Shown piece by piece: positions 42,527 through 51,873 of a DNA stretch of 64,000 nucleotides. The notes beneath the pieces are model-generated. The model did no database searches. It saw nothing but the letters and a program-made list of their open reading frames with translations, and had not been told where the DNA came from. The DNA comes from Terriglobus roseus (GTDB lineage: Bacteria; Acidobacteriota; Terriglobia; Terriglobales; Acidobacteriaceae): positions 372,001 through 436,000 of the forward strand of contig NZ_FNSD01000001.1 in the NCBI RefSeq assembly GCF_900105625.1, given 5' to 3'. Position numbers and translations under genes: made by a program. The first letter of the stretch is position 1. Each line of letters begins with the position of its first letter.

Positions 42527-42685
42527 AGGAATCCCCAAACAAACATGAGTTATGTTGTTTGGGACCTGGACAGCAATGTTCACTGTCTCGGCGGGTTCGT
42601 GTCCGCAATCACGCCTATCGAGGCTGGTCAGTAGCCCTCGAAGTAAGAAGACCTTAACAGAAGTTGTGCGGCTAGATCAAGCGGC

Positions 42686-43072
42686 TTAGAACAAATTGAT
42701 CACACCGTCATTATCTGGTTCATCGAATCGCTCTAAACTAGCTCGCCGGTTCAGAGCGTCAGCAGCCAACTTCTGAGAGCGACTTAGGCCGCTCTTCTTA
42801 GACAACCGCTGCCGAGCTGCCGCGGTCTTTCCTTGAACCTCTGGCCGCTCGTTTAATTGGTTAGACTTTTCTATCAATGTTCCTGAGAGGTTACTTGGCG
42901 CATCGGCAGAGGGGTTGTAGCGCCGTCCTTTGTAGGGCTCGCCAGTAAAATCGGCGACCCAAGCGAGCATGTCCTCATTCTGCTTCCAAGTCATGCAAGT
43001 GTGCACGGGCGGATGTGGCCCCTCGGTGTCGGCCTCAAGGATTTGAAGAAATTCTCCGCTAGTAATGTCCAT
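42686..43072 (-). CDS. hypothetical protein at the right end of the prophage
   Basis: 128 residues from ATG 43072, preceded by GGAGGAG at about 7 bases; the frame is open to 43165. Acidic N-terminus (MDITSGEFLQILEADTEGPH) and charged C-terminus (QRLSKKSGLSRSQKLAADAL). No family recognised. It is the last gene before the right-hand arm sites. Confidence 0.5.
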   Translation of the reverse strand: MDITSGEFLQILEADTEGPHPPVHTCMTWKQNEDMLAWVADFTGEPYKGRRYNPSADAPSNLSGTLIEKSNQLNERPEVQGKTAAARQRLSKKSGLSRSQKLAADALNRRASLERFDEPDNDGVINLF

Positions 43073-43190
43073 CGAGTGACTCCTCCACGCCGTGACAGCG
43101 TACGAGCATTTTCCAACGCTGCGCGTCGATTTGCAAGGCCGCTCACTGCGGAAGAGTATGCGCACAGGAGGAGAATCTGAGGCTGAATCG

Positions 43191-43213
43191 TGTGTCAGTT
43201 TATGTGCCAGTTC
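43191..43213 (+). repeat. integrase arm-type repeats, right end
   Basis: TGTGTCAGTTT (43191-43201) and TGTGCCAGTTC (43203-43213), spaced 12 bases apart like the pair TGTGTCGGTTT at 9677-9699. TTTGCACC occurs shortly after both pairs. They lie 115 bases inside attR. Confidence 0.55.
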
Positions 43214-43327
43214 GTCCGCGAATTTGCACCTTGCAGAGGATTGCAGTCAGACGCAAGAGACTACGTAAAATGCGCTAATAAAGGGACTTGTTCTATCGCC
43301 TGCGATACACTGCATTAGTCCTTTTCT

Positions 43328-43385
43328 GACTTAAAATCCGCAGACCTTAACGGTCGTGCCGGTTCGAGTCCGGCTCCGGGCACCA
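43328..43385 (+). repeat. attR core: 58-bp copy of the tRNA-Leu 3' end
   Basis: Exact copy of 9539-9596, missing the 5' 29 bases of the tRNA, so it is not a functional tRNA gene. It marks the right end of the prophage. Confidence 0.97.
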
Positions 43386-43473
43386 GATTCTTCGAGCATC
43401 GCCTGGCATCGGCAGCGTTCTCCATGCGCCACAACGTGTGGTGCCCTTCCATCACGCAAGCTACCGAGGCAGA

Positions 43474-45018
43474 ATGAACACAAGAGTTGGGATATCTCCC
43501 CACAAGCTCCTTCTCATCTCGCTTCTGACGCTGTTTGCTCTATCCGCTCAGTCGCAACCTACGGTGCAGAAGACGGTAGTTCACTTTCAACGATATGCCG
43601 GCCACTCGCTCGATGGTCAACTCGCTGCAGCGTTAGCGGCTCATGCTGGCAGTTCGGCGCCACTGTTGTTGATTCAGGACACGGCAGGAAGATTCGCGGC
43701 GGATGCCAAGCTGCCCGCAGATGACGATCTGCTTTTTAACGCTTCCGCGGTTTTCGAAGCCAACGCTCACGTCGTTGCGAGCGGACGAAACCGGATCTCA
43801 TGTGGCGTGGGGGTGACGTTATCCTCCACATCCCCCAACGCCTCGCTCATTCGTGCGGACGGTGACAACATCGACGTCGGCAACTGCAAAGCAAACGGCG
43901 CCGGCGGTGCTGCAGCAGTGGTTGCAACGTCCATAGATCGCCATGCGAAGCATCTGCGGATTCACGATCTCACAGTGACGAACATCGGCGTGACCGATCT
44001 CGCCGGTGCGGACGATGCGGAGGTCTGGAATTTTGACGCAACGGCAAGTAGCCGGGGGGGCACCCTCTATGTCGTCGTGATCAGGGGCGACGCGACCCAT
44101 GTGCACGTGCATGATGGCAAGGTGAAGCTCTTCGCTCATGGCGTGGAGTGGTTCAACGCGGATGCAAACCTTAACAAAGGTGGTCCGCGAACCCGCGCCC
44201 AGGTTGCGGCGCATGGTGGCTGGTACACCGTCGAAAATCTGCAGTGTGATTCTGTAATTGGGGCCTGTGTGTGGGGCTCGGTCGCGCATGACATTCTCTC
44301 GCGAAACAATCAATCCCAGAACGCCGGGGATGTTGGGTTTGATTGCGAGGGGTGCATCGATTACCGGAGCGAAAACGATAGCTCAGTTGAAGCCACGAAT
44401 GCGGGTTTCGCTACGTTCTTCTATTCAAACAATAACGTCTTCGTGGGTGCACATCACACATCATCGACTGGCAAGAATGGCGTCATGATCTTCAATGACT
44501 CTCAGGCTGCCCCGATGAACAGCGGTACATCCGTCGTGAACGGCGTTTTCAACTGCTTCAAAGTTCCTTGTTTCGGTGTAGGTGGTAACGCGGCTCAAGG
44601 CATCCAGGTCACAGGCTCTCAGTTTTTAAACGCGTCCATCACGCCGAATGGCTTCTGGTCCGGTCCGACCATCAAGAACAATCATTTCGTCACAAGAGTC
44701 GCGACCGGCCCGGCGATCAACCTTGGTACCCTACTGGGTGGAATGCCGGTGACCGTGGAGAGCAACTCCTTCAAAGGCGATTTCAAGCAAGCTGCGGGGG
44801 TTCCTTGTATTGCCCTCAAGAATGTGGACTACAACGCATCCGTCTCCGTCGTGCTGAGGCAGAACCGTTGCTTAAGCGATTACACCGTCGACTGGGACGC
44901 CACGTCAGGAAGTGGGAACGCAGGCGTAGGTATGAACCTGACGCTGGACCGAAACATAGCGACGCATTCCGGACTTTCCTTGCACGGCTTCGGCGGCCGG
45001 GACCGCGTCACGAAGTAA
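43474..45018 (+). CDS. secreted right-handed beta-helix protein
   Basis: 514 residues from ATG 43474 (the frame is open to 43438). A signal peptide (KLLLISLLTLFALSAQSQ) is followed by repetitive strand-turn sequence typical of pectate-lyase-like parallel beta-helices: HLRIHDLTVTNIGVTD, THVHVHDGKVKLFAHGV, GWYTVENLQCDSVIGACVWG, QVTGSQFLNASITPNG. The substrate is unknown; polysaccharide binding or cleavage is usual for the fold. It is the first host gene after attR. Confidence 0.75.
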   Translation: MNTRVGISPHKLLLISLLTLFALSAQSQPTVQKTVVHFQRYAGHSLDGQLAAALAAHAGSSAPLLLIQDTAGRFAADAKLPADDDLLFNASAVFEANAHVVASGRNRISCGVGVTLSSTSPNASLIRADGDNIDVGNCKANGAGGAAAVVATSIDRHAKHLRIHDLTVTNIGVTDLAGADDAEVWNFDATASSRGGTLYVVVIRGDATHVHVHDGKVKLFAHGVEWFNADANLNKGGPRTRAQVAAHGGWYTVENLQCDSVIGACVWGSVAHDILSRNNQSQNAGDVGFDCEGCIDYRSENDSSVEATNAGFATFFYSNNNVFVGAHHTSSTGKNGVMIFNDSQAAPMNSGTSVVNGVFNCFKVPCFGVGGNAAQGIQVTGSQFLNASITPNGFWSGPTIKNNHFVTRVATGPAINLGTLLGGMPVTVESNSFKGDFKQAAGVPCIALKNVDYNASVSVVLRQNRCLSDYTVDWDATSGSGNAGVGMNLTLDRNIATHSGLSLHGFGGRDRVTK

Positions 45019-45060
45019 GAAGATCCGGTACTCCCGTATCCGTCGATCTAAGGAGGAAAT

Positions 45061-45477
45061 TTGAAGCAAGCCGTACACATCCTTAGCATTTCGACGCGCG
45101 GTCAAGCGCTCTATGAGTTCACGGCGGCTATTGGAGAATGGCTGCGACTACAGAACATCCATACGGGTCTGATTACCGTCTTCTGCCGGCATACATCTGC
45201 TTCGCTGCTCATCCAGGAGAACGCTGACCCAACTGTGCGTCGCGACCTGAAGGCATATTTTAGTCGGATTGCGCCCGAAGGCGGCCCTTATGAGCACGAT
45301 TCCGAAGGCTCCGACGACATGCCTGCCCATCTGAAAACGGCCTTGACGCAAGTGCAGCTATCGATCCCGGTCGTGAACGGCAACCTGGCTTTAGGCACTT
45401 GGCAGGGCGTCTACTTGTTCGAACATCGCGATCGAGCCCACAGACGTGAGGTCGTCCTGCACCTCATCGGGGAATGA
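45061..45477 (+). CDS. YjbQ family protein (UPF0047)
   Basis: 138 residues from TTG 45061, directly after AAGGAGGAAA. The family motifs RHTSASLLIQENADPTVRRD and SDDMPAHLKTALT, and ending LFEHRDRAHRREVVLHLIGE, are clear. The family has weak thiamine-phosphate synthase activity in E. coli but its physiological role is not settled. Length is as expected for the family. Confidence 0.93.
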   Translation: MKQAVHILSISTRGQALYEFTAAIGEWLRLQNIHTGLITVFCRHTSASLLIQENADPTVRRDLKAYFSRIAPEGGPYEHDSEGSDDMPAHLKTALTQVQLSIPVVNGNLALGTWQGVYLFEHRDRAHRREVVLHLIGE

Positions 45478-45513
45478 GACTGCCCTACTGCGATAACACG
45501 GTTCAGATCGCGT

Positions 45514-47961
45514 TTACCGCTGCTCTGGTGCGGCGTTTGAGGCGGCCAACCTTTCAGCGCCGTTGTAGAGCTGCCGGTACATCTCACGGTTGCGCAGGAT
45601 ACTTTGCACGTATTCGCGTGTCTCCGTGTATGGAATTGATTCCACGAACTCTGGCAGATCCTTGTAGTTGTTTTCTGCCATCCAGTTCCGGATGGGCACG
45701 TCACCCGCGTTGTAGGCAGCCAACGCGTACTCGGGCGTACCGTTGAAACGGTCCAGCACCTGTCGCAGGTTTGCCGTACCCAAGCGAAGATTGATAGATG
45801 GATTCAATAGCTGGGCCGGCGCGAACTTCTTGATGCCGATACGCTTTGCCTCCTGCTTGCCGACGGCAGGTAGCAGCTGCATAAGGCCCATGGCGTTTGC
45901 ACGAGAGATGGCGCCCGGGTTGAACTCACTCTCCTGGCGGATCAGAGACGCAACCAGGTACGGATCAAGGCCCTGTGCCTCTGCGCTTGCCGTTAGGTCA
46001 CTCCAGTACGGCCGAGGGAACAGCAGTTGCCAGTACTGGCTGGGTACCTCGCTCACGGGCAGTGTGTAGAGGCCGCTGCCGCTGCGCTTGATGGCCTGAA
46101 GTGCACGGACGTTCTCTCCGAAGCTGGTCCAGATCTCGGCTTCTGCGAGCGATCCCCACTGGGAAGCCGTGCCACTCGCCTGGATTTCCGGCGCGATGAA
46201 TTCATTAAGTGCGGCATTTGCCAGGAGGCGTGCCTTGATAAGGTGCGGATCATTCTCCGGTAGTGCGGCCACCAGCGTCGGGGCGGGGGGGGTGCGCACA
46301 CTCGACAGGGCCGGTGCTGGATCTACCTTGCTCTGGGGGCCCATCGCGCTCAGCCGCTGCCTCGCAAGATTCGCATAGTAGTAATTGCGATAGGTGTTCG
46401 AGAGTGCAGTGTAGAAGTTCGCTGCCTGCGCTGCATTGTGCTCAGGGTCTTCGTACAGCCGTCCCCGCCAGTACAGCGCGTTCGGCGCCTCCTGACTCAG
46501 CGGATATTTGACGACCTGGTCTTCCATCAATCGCGCGGCTTCGCCGTAGTTCCGCAAGCGATAGTTCAACCACGCTGCGCGCCAGTGAGCTGACGGTGCA
46601 TAGGTACTGTTCGGGAAGAGCTCGAAGAGCTTCGAGTAGTGCGCGATCGCCTGCGACGCATCGCGCTTGATCAGGTACATGTTGCCGCCCGAGTAAAGAG
46701 CTTCCTCAAGCCATCGGCTGTGCGGGAAGCGCTGCTCCATCTGCGCAAGGATCGCAGAGTGACCAGCCTGATCCCCTTCTGTTCGCGAGATCTCGGCAAG
46801 GATGTAGAGCTTCAGCGCGGCGCTGTCGTCGCCAGTGTCCGGCAGGCGTTCCGCGTCGTGGCGTGAAAGATGCTTCAGGCGCAGATCGCACACCGCGGCA
46901 TAGATCGCCAGCGCATCGCGGTCTGCCTGCGACAGCGTGTTGTCACTCTTCTGAATGGAGTCGTACTCCGCACCGGCATCCCCATAACGCTTCGCGTTGA
47001 AGAGCGCGTCAGCGTGCAGCTTGCGCTCGCCCGCCGTCGGTCCGGCGTTCATAGCCTGCAGCGCAGTGCGCGACTGTGCCGCCTCAGGTGAGAACGGCAG
47101 GCGAACAAATATCTGCCGGTAAATGGATGCAGCTGCGCTGGTATCACCGGCCATCTGGTGCGCACGCGCCTCGGCGTAGAGGTAGTCCGCGCTCTGGGAC
47201 TTAGGCTGGCCCATGAGGGTCGCAAGCGAACGGAGCGCTCCGGTGGCATCATTCGCGGTCAGATAGGCATTCGCCAGCGTGACGGGTGCGCTCGGAACAA
47301 AAATGCTGCCGGGATACTTCTGCGCGAAATTATTCAGCAGGCTCGCCGCAGTGGAACTGTCGTGGTTGTTGAGCGCGGCCTGGGCACCCAGGTACTCAGC
47401 GTAATCGCGCAGCGCTGTACCCTGGCTTGCTGCAGAGCGATAGGCCGTCACCGCATCGCCATAGCGGCGATCTGCTGCGTAAGCATGCCCCATGGAAAGG
47501 TAGGCGGCGGCAGCGCCTTCTCCTGGATGAGCACCGGCGTAATTCTCAACGCCCGCGAAGGCAGCAGCCGAGCGTGAGGATGCGAGCTGTTGTGCCATGG
47601 GCCTGAGCGTGGAAGAGGCAGTGAATGCCGAGCTGAGGCTGCGACTCTGTGGCGTTGCGACGGATTCGATCTGTGTCGTGCGCGCGTGCGGTCCACCTCG
47701 AACCGCCGGTGCCGACTCCCGGCTTCCCTTGCCTCGAACGGGCGTAGATCGCGAGGAAGCGGCGGCGTGACGACCCGCACTTGCTCCACCACGCGACCCC
47801 GCTGAGCCTTTTCCGGCAGGTGCAGCTTTGCCGTGTGCTGTCGCCGCATGTGCTGCCGGCTTCTTTGCCGCTGCGTGTTTCTGAGGAGCAGCCAGAGTCG
47901 CCAGCGGCAGCAGTGCCGCCGAGACAGCCAGAACAGATACGGTGGAGAGGATGTGCTTCAC
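45514..47961 (-). CDS. TPR-containing soluble lytic murein transglycosylase
   Basis: A periplasmic peptidoglycan-cleaving enzyme of 815 residues. Signal peptide (MKHILSTVSVLAVSAALLPL), an Ala/Lys/Ser-rich low-complexity linker (about 25-95), a superhelix of TPR-like repeats (about 110-600) and a C-terminal SLT goose-lysozyme-fold domain (about 650-800): VASLIRQESEFNPGAISRAN with the catalytic Glu, AMGLMQLLP, and YALAAYNAGDVPIRNW. The layout is that of Slt70. The linker is longer than usual and could span to the wall. Confidence 0.92.
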   Translation of the reverse strand: MKHILSTVSVLAVSAALLPLATLAAPQKHAAAKKPAAHAATAHGKAAPAGKGSAGSRGGASAGRHAAASSRSTPVRGKGSRESAPAVRGGPHARTTQIESVATPQSRSLSSAFTASSTLRPMAQQLASSRSAAAFAGVENYAGAHPGEGAAAAYLSMGHAYAADRRYGDAVTAYRSAASQGTALRDYAEYLGAQAALNNHDSSTAASLLNNFAQKYPGSIFVPSAPVTLANAYLTANDATGALRSLATLMGQPKSQSADYLYAEARAHQMAGDTSAAASIYRQIFVRLPFSPEAAQSRTALQAMNAGPTAGERKLHADALFNAKRYGDAGAEYDSIQKSDNTLSQADRDALAIYAAVCDLRLKHLSRHDAERLPDTGDDSAALKLYILAEISRTEGDQAGHSAILAQMEQRFPHSRWLEEALYSGGNMYLIKRDASQAIAHYSKLFELFPNSTYAPSAHWRAAWLNYRLRNYGEAARLMEDQVVKYPLSQEAPNALYWRGRLYEDPEHNAAQAANFYTALSNTYRNYYYANLARQRLSAMGPQSKVDPAPALSSVRTPPAPTLVAALPENDPHLIKARLLANAALNEFIAPEIQASGTASQWGSLAEAEIWTSFGENVRALQAIKRSGSGLYTLPVSEVPSQYWQLLFPRPYWSDLTASAEAQGLDPYLVASLIRQESEFNPGAISRANAMGLMQLLPAVGKQEAKRIGIKKFAPAQLLNPSINLRLGTANLRQVLDRFNGTPEYALAAYNAGDVPIRNWMAENNYKDLPEFVESIPYTETREYVQSILRNREMYRQLYNGAERLAASNAAPEQR

Positions 47962-48131
47962 GTCTTCACTCTAGGATGCAGAAACGCCCTTCGCACCTCT
48001 CCGGGCAGATTTCCGCGAACCACACTTGATTACGAGACGTACCAACCGGGCAATCGTTCCTACAACTTCGCGTCCGAAAACGGCTACGGACGTTGCTCTC
48101 CCTCACGGGCAGAAGTACACTCAACTAGCAG

Positions 48132-48767
48132 ATGCCACCCGTCGTCGAACAGCCCGGAGTAGCAGTAGAAGAGATCCACCCCGACGTTGCGTTGGTGGAT
48201 GCCGCGCGCCACGGCGATACGGCCGCGTTCGAAAAACTTGTGCGGCAGTATGATCGTCAGATCTTCCGCGTTGCGCAACACATCACCCAGAACCGCGAAG
48301 ACGCTGAGGACATTACACAGGACGTCTTCATGAAGGCGTACGGCAAGCTGGACCAGTTTCAAGGCAATAGCAAATTTTCCACCTGGCTGACCCGGATTGC
48401 GGTTAATGAGAGCCTGATGCGGCTGCGCAAGCGCAAGACAAGCCGCACCGTCTCGATGGACCAGGACGTGCAGACCGAGGAGGGTTCCATCCCCCGCGAT
48501 TTTGCCGATTGGACACCCGACCCCGAACAGCAGTACGGTACTTCCGAGCTGGGAGAGATCCTGCAGAAGACAATTGCAGGCTTGTCGCCAGGATTTCGCA
48601 CCGTTTTCACACTTCGGGACATCGAAAACCTGTCGACCGAAGAGACTGCCACGGCGCTCGGTTTAAGTGTGCCAGCGGTCAAGTCGAGATTGCTTCGTGC
48701 ACGGCTCCAGCTTCGCGAGAGGTTGAGCCGCTACATGAAGCGTAAGGACGGGAGTATCAAGCCGTGA
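48132..48767 (+). CDS. ECF-type RNA polymerase sigma factor
   Basis: 211 residues. Region 2 about 25-95 (FEKLVRQYDRQIFRVAQHIT; DAEDITQDVFMKAYGKLDQF; STWLTRIAVNESLMRLRKRK) and region 4 about 140-200 (LSPGFRTVFTLRDIENLSTE; LGLSVPAVKSRLLRARLQLR). It overlaps the anti-sigma gene by GTGA, so the pair is co-translated. Presumably responds to envelope stress, as in other RpoE-type pairs. Confidence 0.94.
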   Translation: MPPVVEQPGVAVEEIHPDVALVDAARHGDTAAFEKLVRQYDRQIFRVAQHITQNREDAEDITQDVFMKAYGKLDQFQGNSKFSTWLTRIAVNESLMRLRKRKTSRTVSMDQDVQTEEGSIPRDFADWTPDPEQQYGTSELGEILQKTIAGLSPGFRTVFTLRDIENLSTEETATALGLSVPAVKSRLLRARLQLRERLSRYMKRKDGSIKP

Positions 48768-49003
48768 CCTGCACCGAGTTTCTTGCACAGATGACCGATT
48801 ATTTCGACGGCGACTTTGAGCCTCAGCTACTTGAGGAGATCCAGTCGCACCTGTGTGAGTGCCACCACTGCGAGATCCTGGTCGACACCACAAGGAAGAC
48901 CATCCGCGTTTATCGCGATCACCAGGTATATGACCTGACCGACGAAGTACGCGAACGCACGGTTGCACGCATCATGGCTGCCTGCACGGGTCCGCGAGCG
49001 TAG
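48764..49003 (+). CDS. zinc-finger anti-sigma factor
   Basis: 79 residues from GTG 48764. EIQSHLCECHHCEILVDTT has the HxxxCxxC zinc-binding motif of ZAS-domain anti-sigma factors. It has no membrane segment, so it is probably a soluble, possibly redox-sensing, regulator of the sigma factor encoded just upstream. Confidence 0.88.
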   Translation: MTCTEFLAQMTDYFDGDFEPQLLEEIQSHLCECHHCEILVDTTRKTIRVYRDHQVYDLTDEVRERTVARIMAACTGPRA

Positions 49004-49109
49004 GTCATTCTGCCGACGCTCTATCGTCTCAAAAATTAAAGCGATGCCGCAGAAAGTAGAAGGGCCGGATGCGTTGCGCACTCGGCCCCTTCGTACGTTT
49101 CCCTCTGAC

Positions 49110-50054
49110 TTAGCGAACCACCTGCTGGAAGAGCGGCGAGCTCAGCAGGTCGGAGAACTGGTTCTCGCTGGAGGCGTAAGACACCTGTAACGTGCCCGCG
49201 CTGGAATCAACCTGGGTCTGGTTCATGGCAGTCTTTTCCATGGTCGAGCCCTCTGTCTTCTTCATCAGGACCATTCCCTTCATCAGGGTCGCTGCCGTTG
49301 CGGCGGTCATCGTATCGCTCATGACGACGGCCATATCGAAGTGAATGCCGTTCGCGAAATCAAGCGTGTAGCGGGAGCTCTTCATCCGGTTCTTGACGCT
49401 GTCGTAGTCGGTTAACGAAGCAGCCTCGCCCAGCACGGAACGCATCATAGTCTGCGTTCCCTTCTGGTCCAGAAGGCTCCAGATAGCGCGGGAGTCAACG
49501 ACGTTCATCTCATTCATCATGTCGCCGTTCTGCAGCATGTTCTCAATGATGCCATCGCGCGAGTCCAAACCGGCCTTGACTGCCGCGGCATCCCCGAAGA
49601 TCATCGTCGTCTGGTTCAGAAATACGACGCTCATACCCGCGGCGCCCATCGGGTAAATGCTGTAATTCCGCATCGCGATTGGCTTGGTCTTCTGCTTCGC
49701 AAAGTTCGCGTTGATCGCGGCCGTGTTGAACTGTCCCTGCGCGATGCCGATTGTATGCACCTGCTGGTTGGTGCGGAAGGCAGCAAACGCGAGGGTATCG
49801 GCGTCGCGATCGACCTTCAGTCCGCTTGTCTTAAGCGCAGTTTCAAGCCTGGTGAGTTCCGGTGGCATGATGCGCGCCTTCAGATTCATGGCCGCAGGAG
49901 AGCTCTGCATAGCGCGGTAGTCGACTACGATCAACTGCTGCACGTCCTTGGGAACCGCCGCCTTGGCGTCACTGCTCAACTGCGACGCACGGGCACCACT
50001 TACCGCCAGCAAGCCCGCTACACCCATCAGAACTGCACGTGCTGCAATCTTCAT
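49110..50054 (-). CDS. secreted protein of unknown function
   Basis: 314 residues from ATG 50054 with GGAGG 9 bases upstream (GTG 50057 is adjacent). Signal peptide MKIAARAVLMGVAGLLAVSG. The body has two alike halves of alpha/beta type (QLIVVDYRAMQSSPAAMNLK; MSVVFLNQTTMIFGDAAAVK; YTLDFANGIHFDMAVVM), a layout I have seen in Acidobacteriota hypothetical proteins but cannot name. It is convergent with the sigma/anti-sigma pair. Confidence 0.7.
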   Translation of the reverse strand: MKIAARAVLMGVAGLLAVSGARASQLSSDAKAAVPKDVQQLIVVDYRAMQSSPAAMNLKARIMPPELTRLETALKTSGLKVDRDADTLAFAAFRTNQQVHTIGIAQGQFNTAAINANFAKQKTKPIAMRNYSIYPMGAAGMSVVFLNQTTMIFGDAAAVKAGLDSRDGIIENMLQNGDMMNEMNVVDSRAIWSLLDQKGTQTMMRSVLGEAASLTDYDSVKNRMKSSRYTLDFANGIHFDMAVVMSDTMTAATAATLMKGMVLMKKTEGSTMEKTAMNQTQVDSSAGTLQVSYASSENQFSDLLSSPLFQQVVR

Positions 50055-50088
50055 CACCGAAATACCTCCAGAACTTACTGCTCAGATT

Positions 50089-51039
50089 TTAGACGTCCGG
50101 CGTGACAGAATCGTCAGGCCAATCCATGGGCAAATCGAGGCGATGTTCAAGAATCTTGTCTTTTGGGCTGAAATCCGGCACCTGCTGCAACCAAAGTGGT
50201 AGTTCTCCACCGACCTCCGATACGCAAGCGGCCTCCGGCACAAGCCCGATCAGCTCACCGTCGCCCGCTTCGGCAGCATGGGTACGAGTTAGGCGGCACA
50301 CAGCCGCATGGACCTGCGAAACAGGTGTGACGCGAAAGTCGGTGATGTTCATGCTGACCTGCGCACGTCCATCGACCAACACCCCCATGGCCTTCACACC
50401 GAACATCCCTCCGTTGGAGGCGCGTAAATCTTTCGCGATGGCTCGTGCCGCGTGCAGATCCCCCTTTGCGAGATAGATGTTGTAGGCGATCAGGAACTGT
50501 CGAGCACCGACCGCGCTCGCACCCGCGGTGGAATGCAGCTCACCCGATCCCAGGTCGGGGTGCCTCGACGAGTCTGCTCGCAGATCGCGCTGCAAACCCT
50601 CGAATTGCCCGCGGCGAACGTCCTCAAGACGCACCCGATCGGGCCGGCGAGCAGCTGCCTCGTAGAAATAGACAGGCACGCCAAATCGCCGCCAGATCTC
50701 CAGCCCTGCATGATGAGCCAGAGCCGCGGCCTGCCCCAGGGTGTAATTCGCCACTGGCACGAAAGGTACAACGTCCGCAGCGCCGATACGGGGGTGCACA
50801 CCGTGCTGCCCTGTAAGGTCGATTAACTGAGCGGCGCGGCCAACCGCGCGAATGGCTGCCTCGGCAACGGCATCCGGCGCACCTGCAATCGTCACCACGC
50901 TCCGGTTGTGCGCGGCGTCCATCGACCAGTCCAGCAAACTGACGCCGTATACCTGCATGGCCCGCACGATCTCGCGAACCACACGCTTATCCCGTCCCTC
51001 AGAAAAGTTCGGGACACATTCGACAATAGGCTCTGCCAT
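50089..51039 (-). CDS. ftcD: glutamate formimidoyltransferase
   Basis: Transfers the formimino group from formiminoglutamate to tetrahydrofolate in histidine breakdown. 316 residues from ATG 51039. ECVPNFSEGRDKRVVREIVR and GVHPRIGAADVVPFVPV (the catalytic His of FtcD) are conserved, as are EAAARRPDRVRLEDVRRGQF and QVSMNITDFRVTPVSQVHAA. Only the transferase half is present; the cyclodeaminase domain is absent, as in many bacterial forms. No other hut genes are nearby. Confidence 0.93.
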   Translation of the reverse strand: MAEPIVECVPNFSEGRDKRVVREIVRAMQVYGVSLLDWSMDAAHNRSVVTIAGAPDAVAEAAIRAVGRAAQLIDLTGQHGVHPRIGAADVVPFVPVANYTLGQAAALAHHAGLEIWRRFGVPVYFYEAAARRPDRVRLEDVRRGQFEGLQRDLRADSSRHPDLGSGELHSTAGASAVGARQFLIAYNIYLAKGDLHAARAIAKDLRASNGGMFGVKAMGVLVDGRAQVSMNITDFRVTPVSQVHAAVCRLTRTHAAEAGDGELIGLVPEAACVSEVGGELPLWLQQVPDFSPKDKILEHRLDLPMDWPDDSVTPDV

Positions 51040-51066
51040 CACAACAACATCACAATCTTGAGTGCG

Positions 51067-51795
51067 CTACTTCCACCAGGTATAGCCAAGCGAGAACTGA
51101 ACACTGGCATTCACGCCGGGGTTGCGATCGCCAAGACTGGCGGAGGAGATATGGACGCCGTTCGCGCTCAGGTCCAAGGACTGTTTCGGCTTTACGAAGT
51201 AGTGCATGCCAATACCGCCCTGCGGTGTGAAATTCCACACGCTTGCGCCCGATCCCGGGCCGTCGTTGACAATGTTGACCTGTCCATTCCCATACGCCGG
51301 ATATTTATGGTTCGTCCAGATCACGCCGCCTGCCGCCTGCACCCACGGCATGATGCGCTTGCCATGCGTGAAATTCCAACGAAGGATGATGGGCGTCACG
51401 GAGACACCGTGATAAGTACCGCCAACGGTATACGGCCCCACACAGTCAAGGACAATCGGGTTTGGCGTCGCGGTGCAGCTGTAGCGCTGAAACTTCGGCG
51501 TGTTCGATTGCCAGTAGGGAAAGATCTCGCCGGCGTATTCGATGTTGCCGCGGAGGATGCCCTTTCCATAGACCGGAGTTAAAACTTTGCCGAGATGCGC
51601 ACCCGCCATGAAAAACTTGAAATCATCGCGATTGTCTGTGATGCCTTTGCCACCCTGCACGATCACGCCGTACTCCCACGGTGTACCCTTCGCGGCTGCC
51701 TGCACGGGCGCCTCCTGCGGACTCATCTGCGCGTTCCCTTGACGACCGGCAACCAGCGCTAACGCCGCAAACACTACCCCAACCAGCTTCCGCAT
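51067..51795 (-). CDS. PagL-like acyloxyacyl hydrolase / outer-membrane beta-barrel
   Basis: 242 residues from ATG 51795. Signal peptide MRKLVGVVFAALALVAG, then an eight-stranded-barrel-like alternation. The end NGVHISSASLGDRNPGVNAS-VQFSLGYTWW matches the PagL His-x-Ser active-site region (HxSNASLGxxNPG). PagL removes a 3-O acyl chain from lipid A. The N of the usual SNA is S here. Probably an outer-membrane enzyme or a barrel of the same family. Confidence 0.7.
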   Translation of the reverse strand: MRKLVGVVFAALALVAGRQGNAQMSPQEAPVQAAAKGTPWEYGVIVQGGKGITDNRDDFKFFMAGAHLGKVLTPVYGKGILRGNIEYAGEIFPYWQSNTPKFQRYSCTATPNPIVLDCVGPYTVGGTYHGVSVTPIILRWNFTHGKRIMPWVQAAGGVIWTNHKYPAYGNGQVNIVNDGPGSGASVWNFTPQGGIGMHYFVKPKQSLDLSANGVHISSASLGDRNPGVNASVQFSLGYTWWK

Positions 51796-51873
51796 CCACC
51801 CTCGCACTTCCTGCATAGCAAAGCCGCCGAAGCCCGGCGGCCTGCTGTTTCCTGACTACGCTTTTCCCTGCGC

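Larger units (their letters stand above)
9597..43385. mobile_element. defective siphovirus-like prophage integrated in tRNA-Leu
   Basis: Bounded by the 58-bp att repeats. Inside, from left: tyrosine integrase, cargo genes, and then a minus-strand phage morphogenesis series read from right to left (TerS, capsid fragment, head-tail connector, head closure, tail terminator, tail tube, chaperones, tape measure, tail-tip proteins, J-like protein, fibres, holin-like proteins). On the right are DUF5677/DUF2971 cargo, an HNH/methyltransferase pair, a sigma-like factor and an excisionase-like gene. Large terminase, portal and head protease are not present anywhere in it. The base composition looks less GC-rich than the flanks by eye. 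Confidence 0.95.

Noticed and set aside
50908-51582. 224-codon plus-strand frame
   Set aside because: Antisense to ftcD and the PagL-like gene, both well supported.
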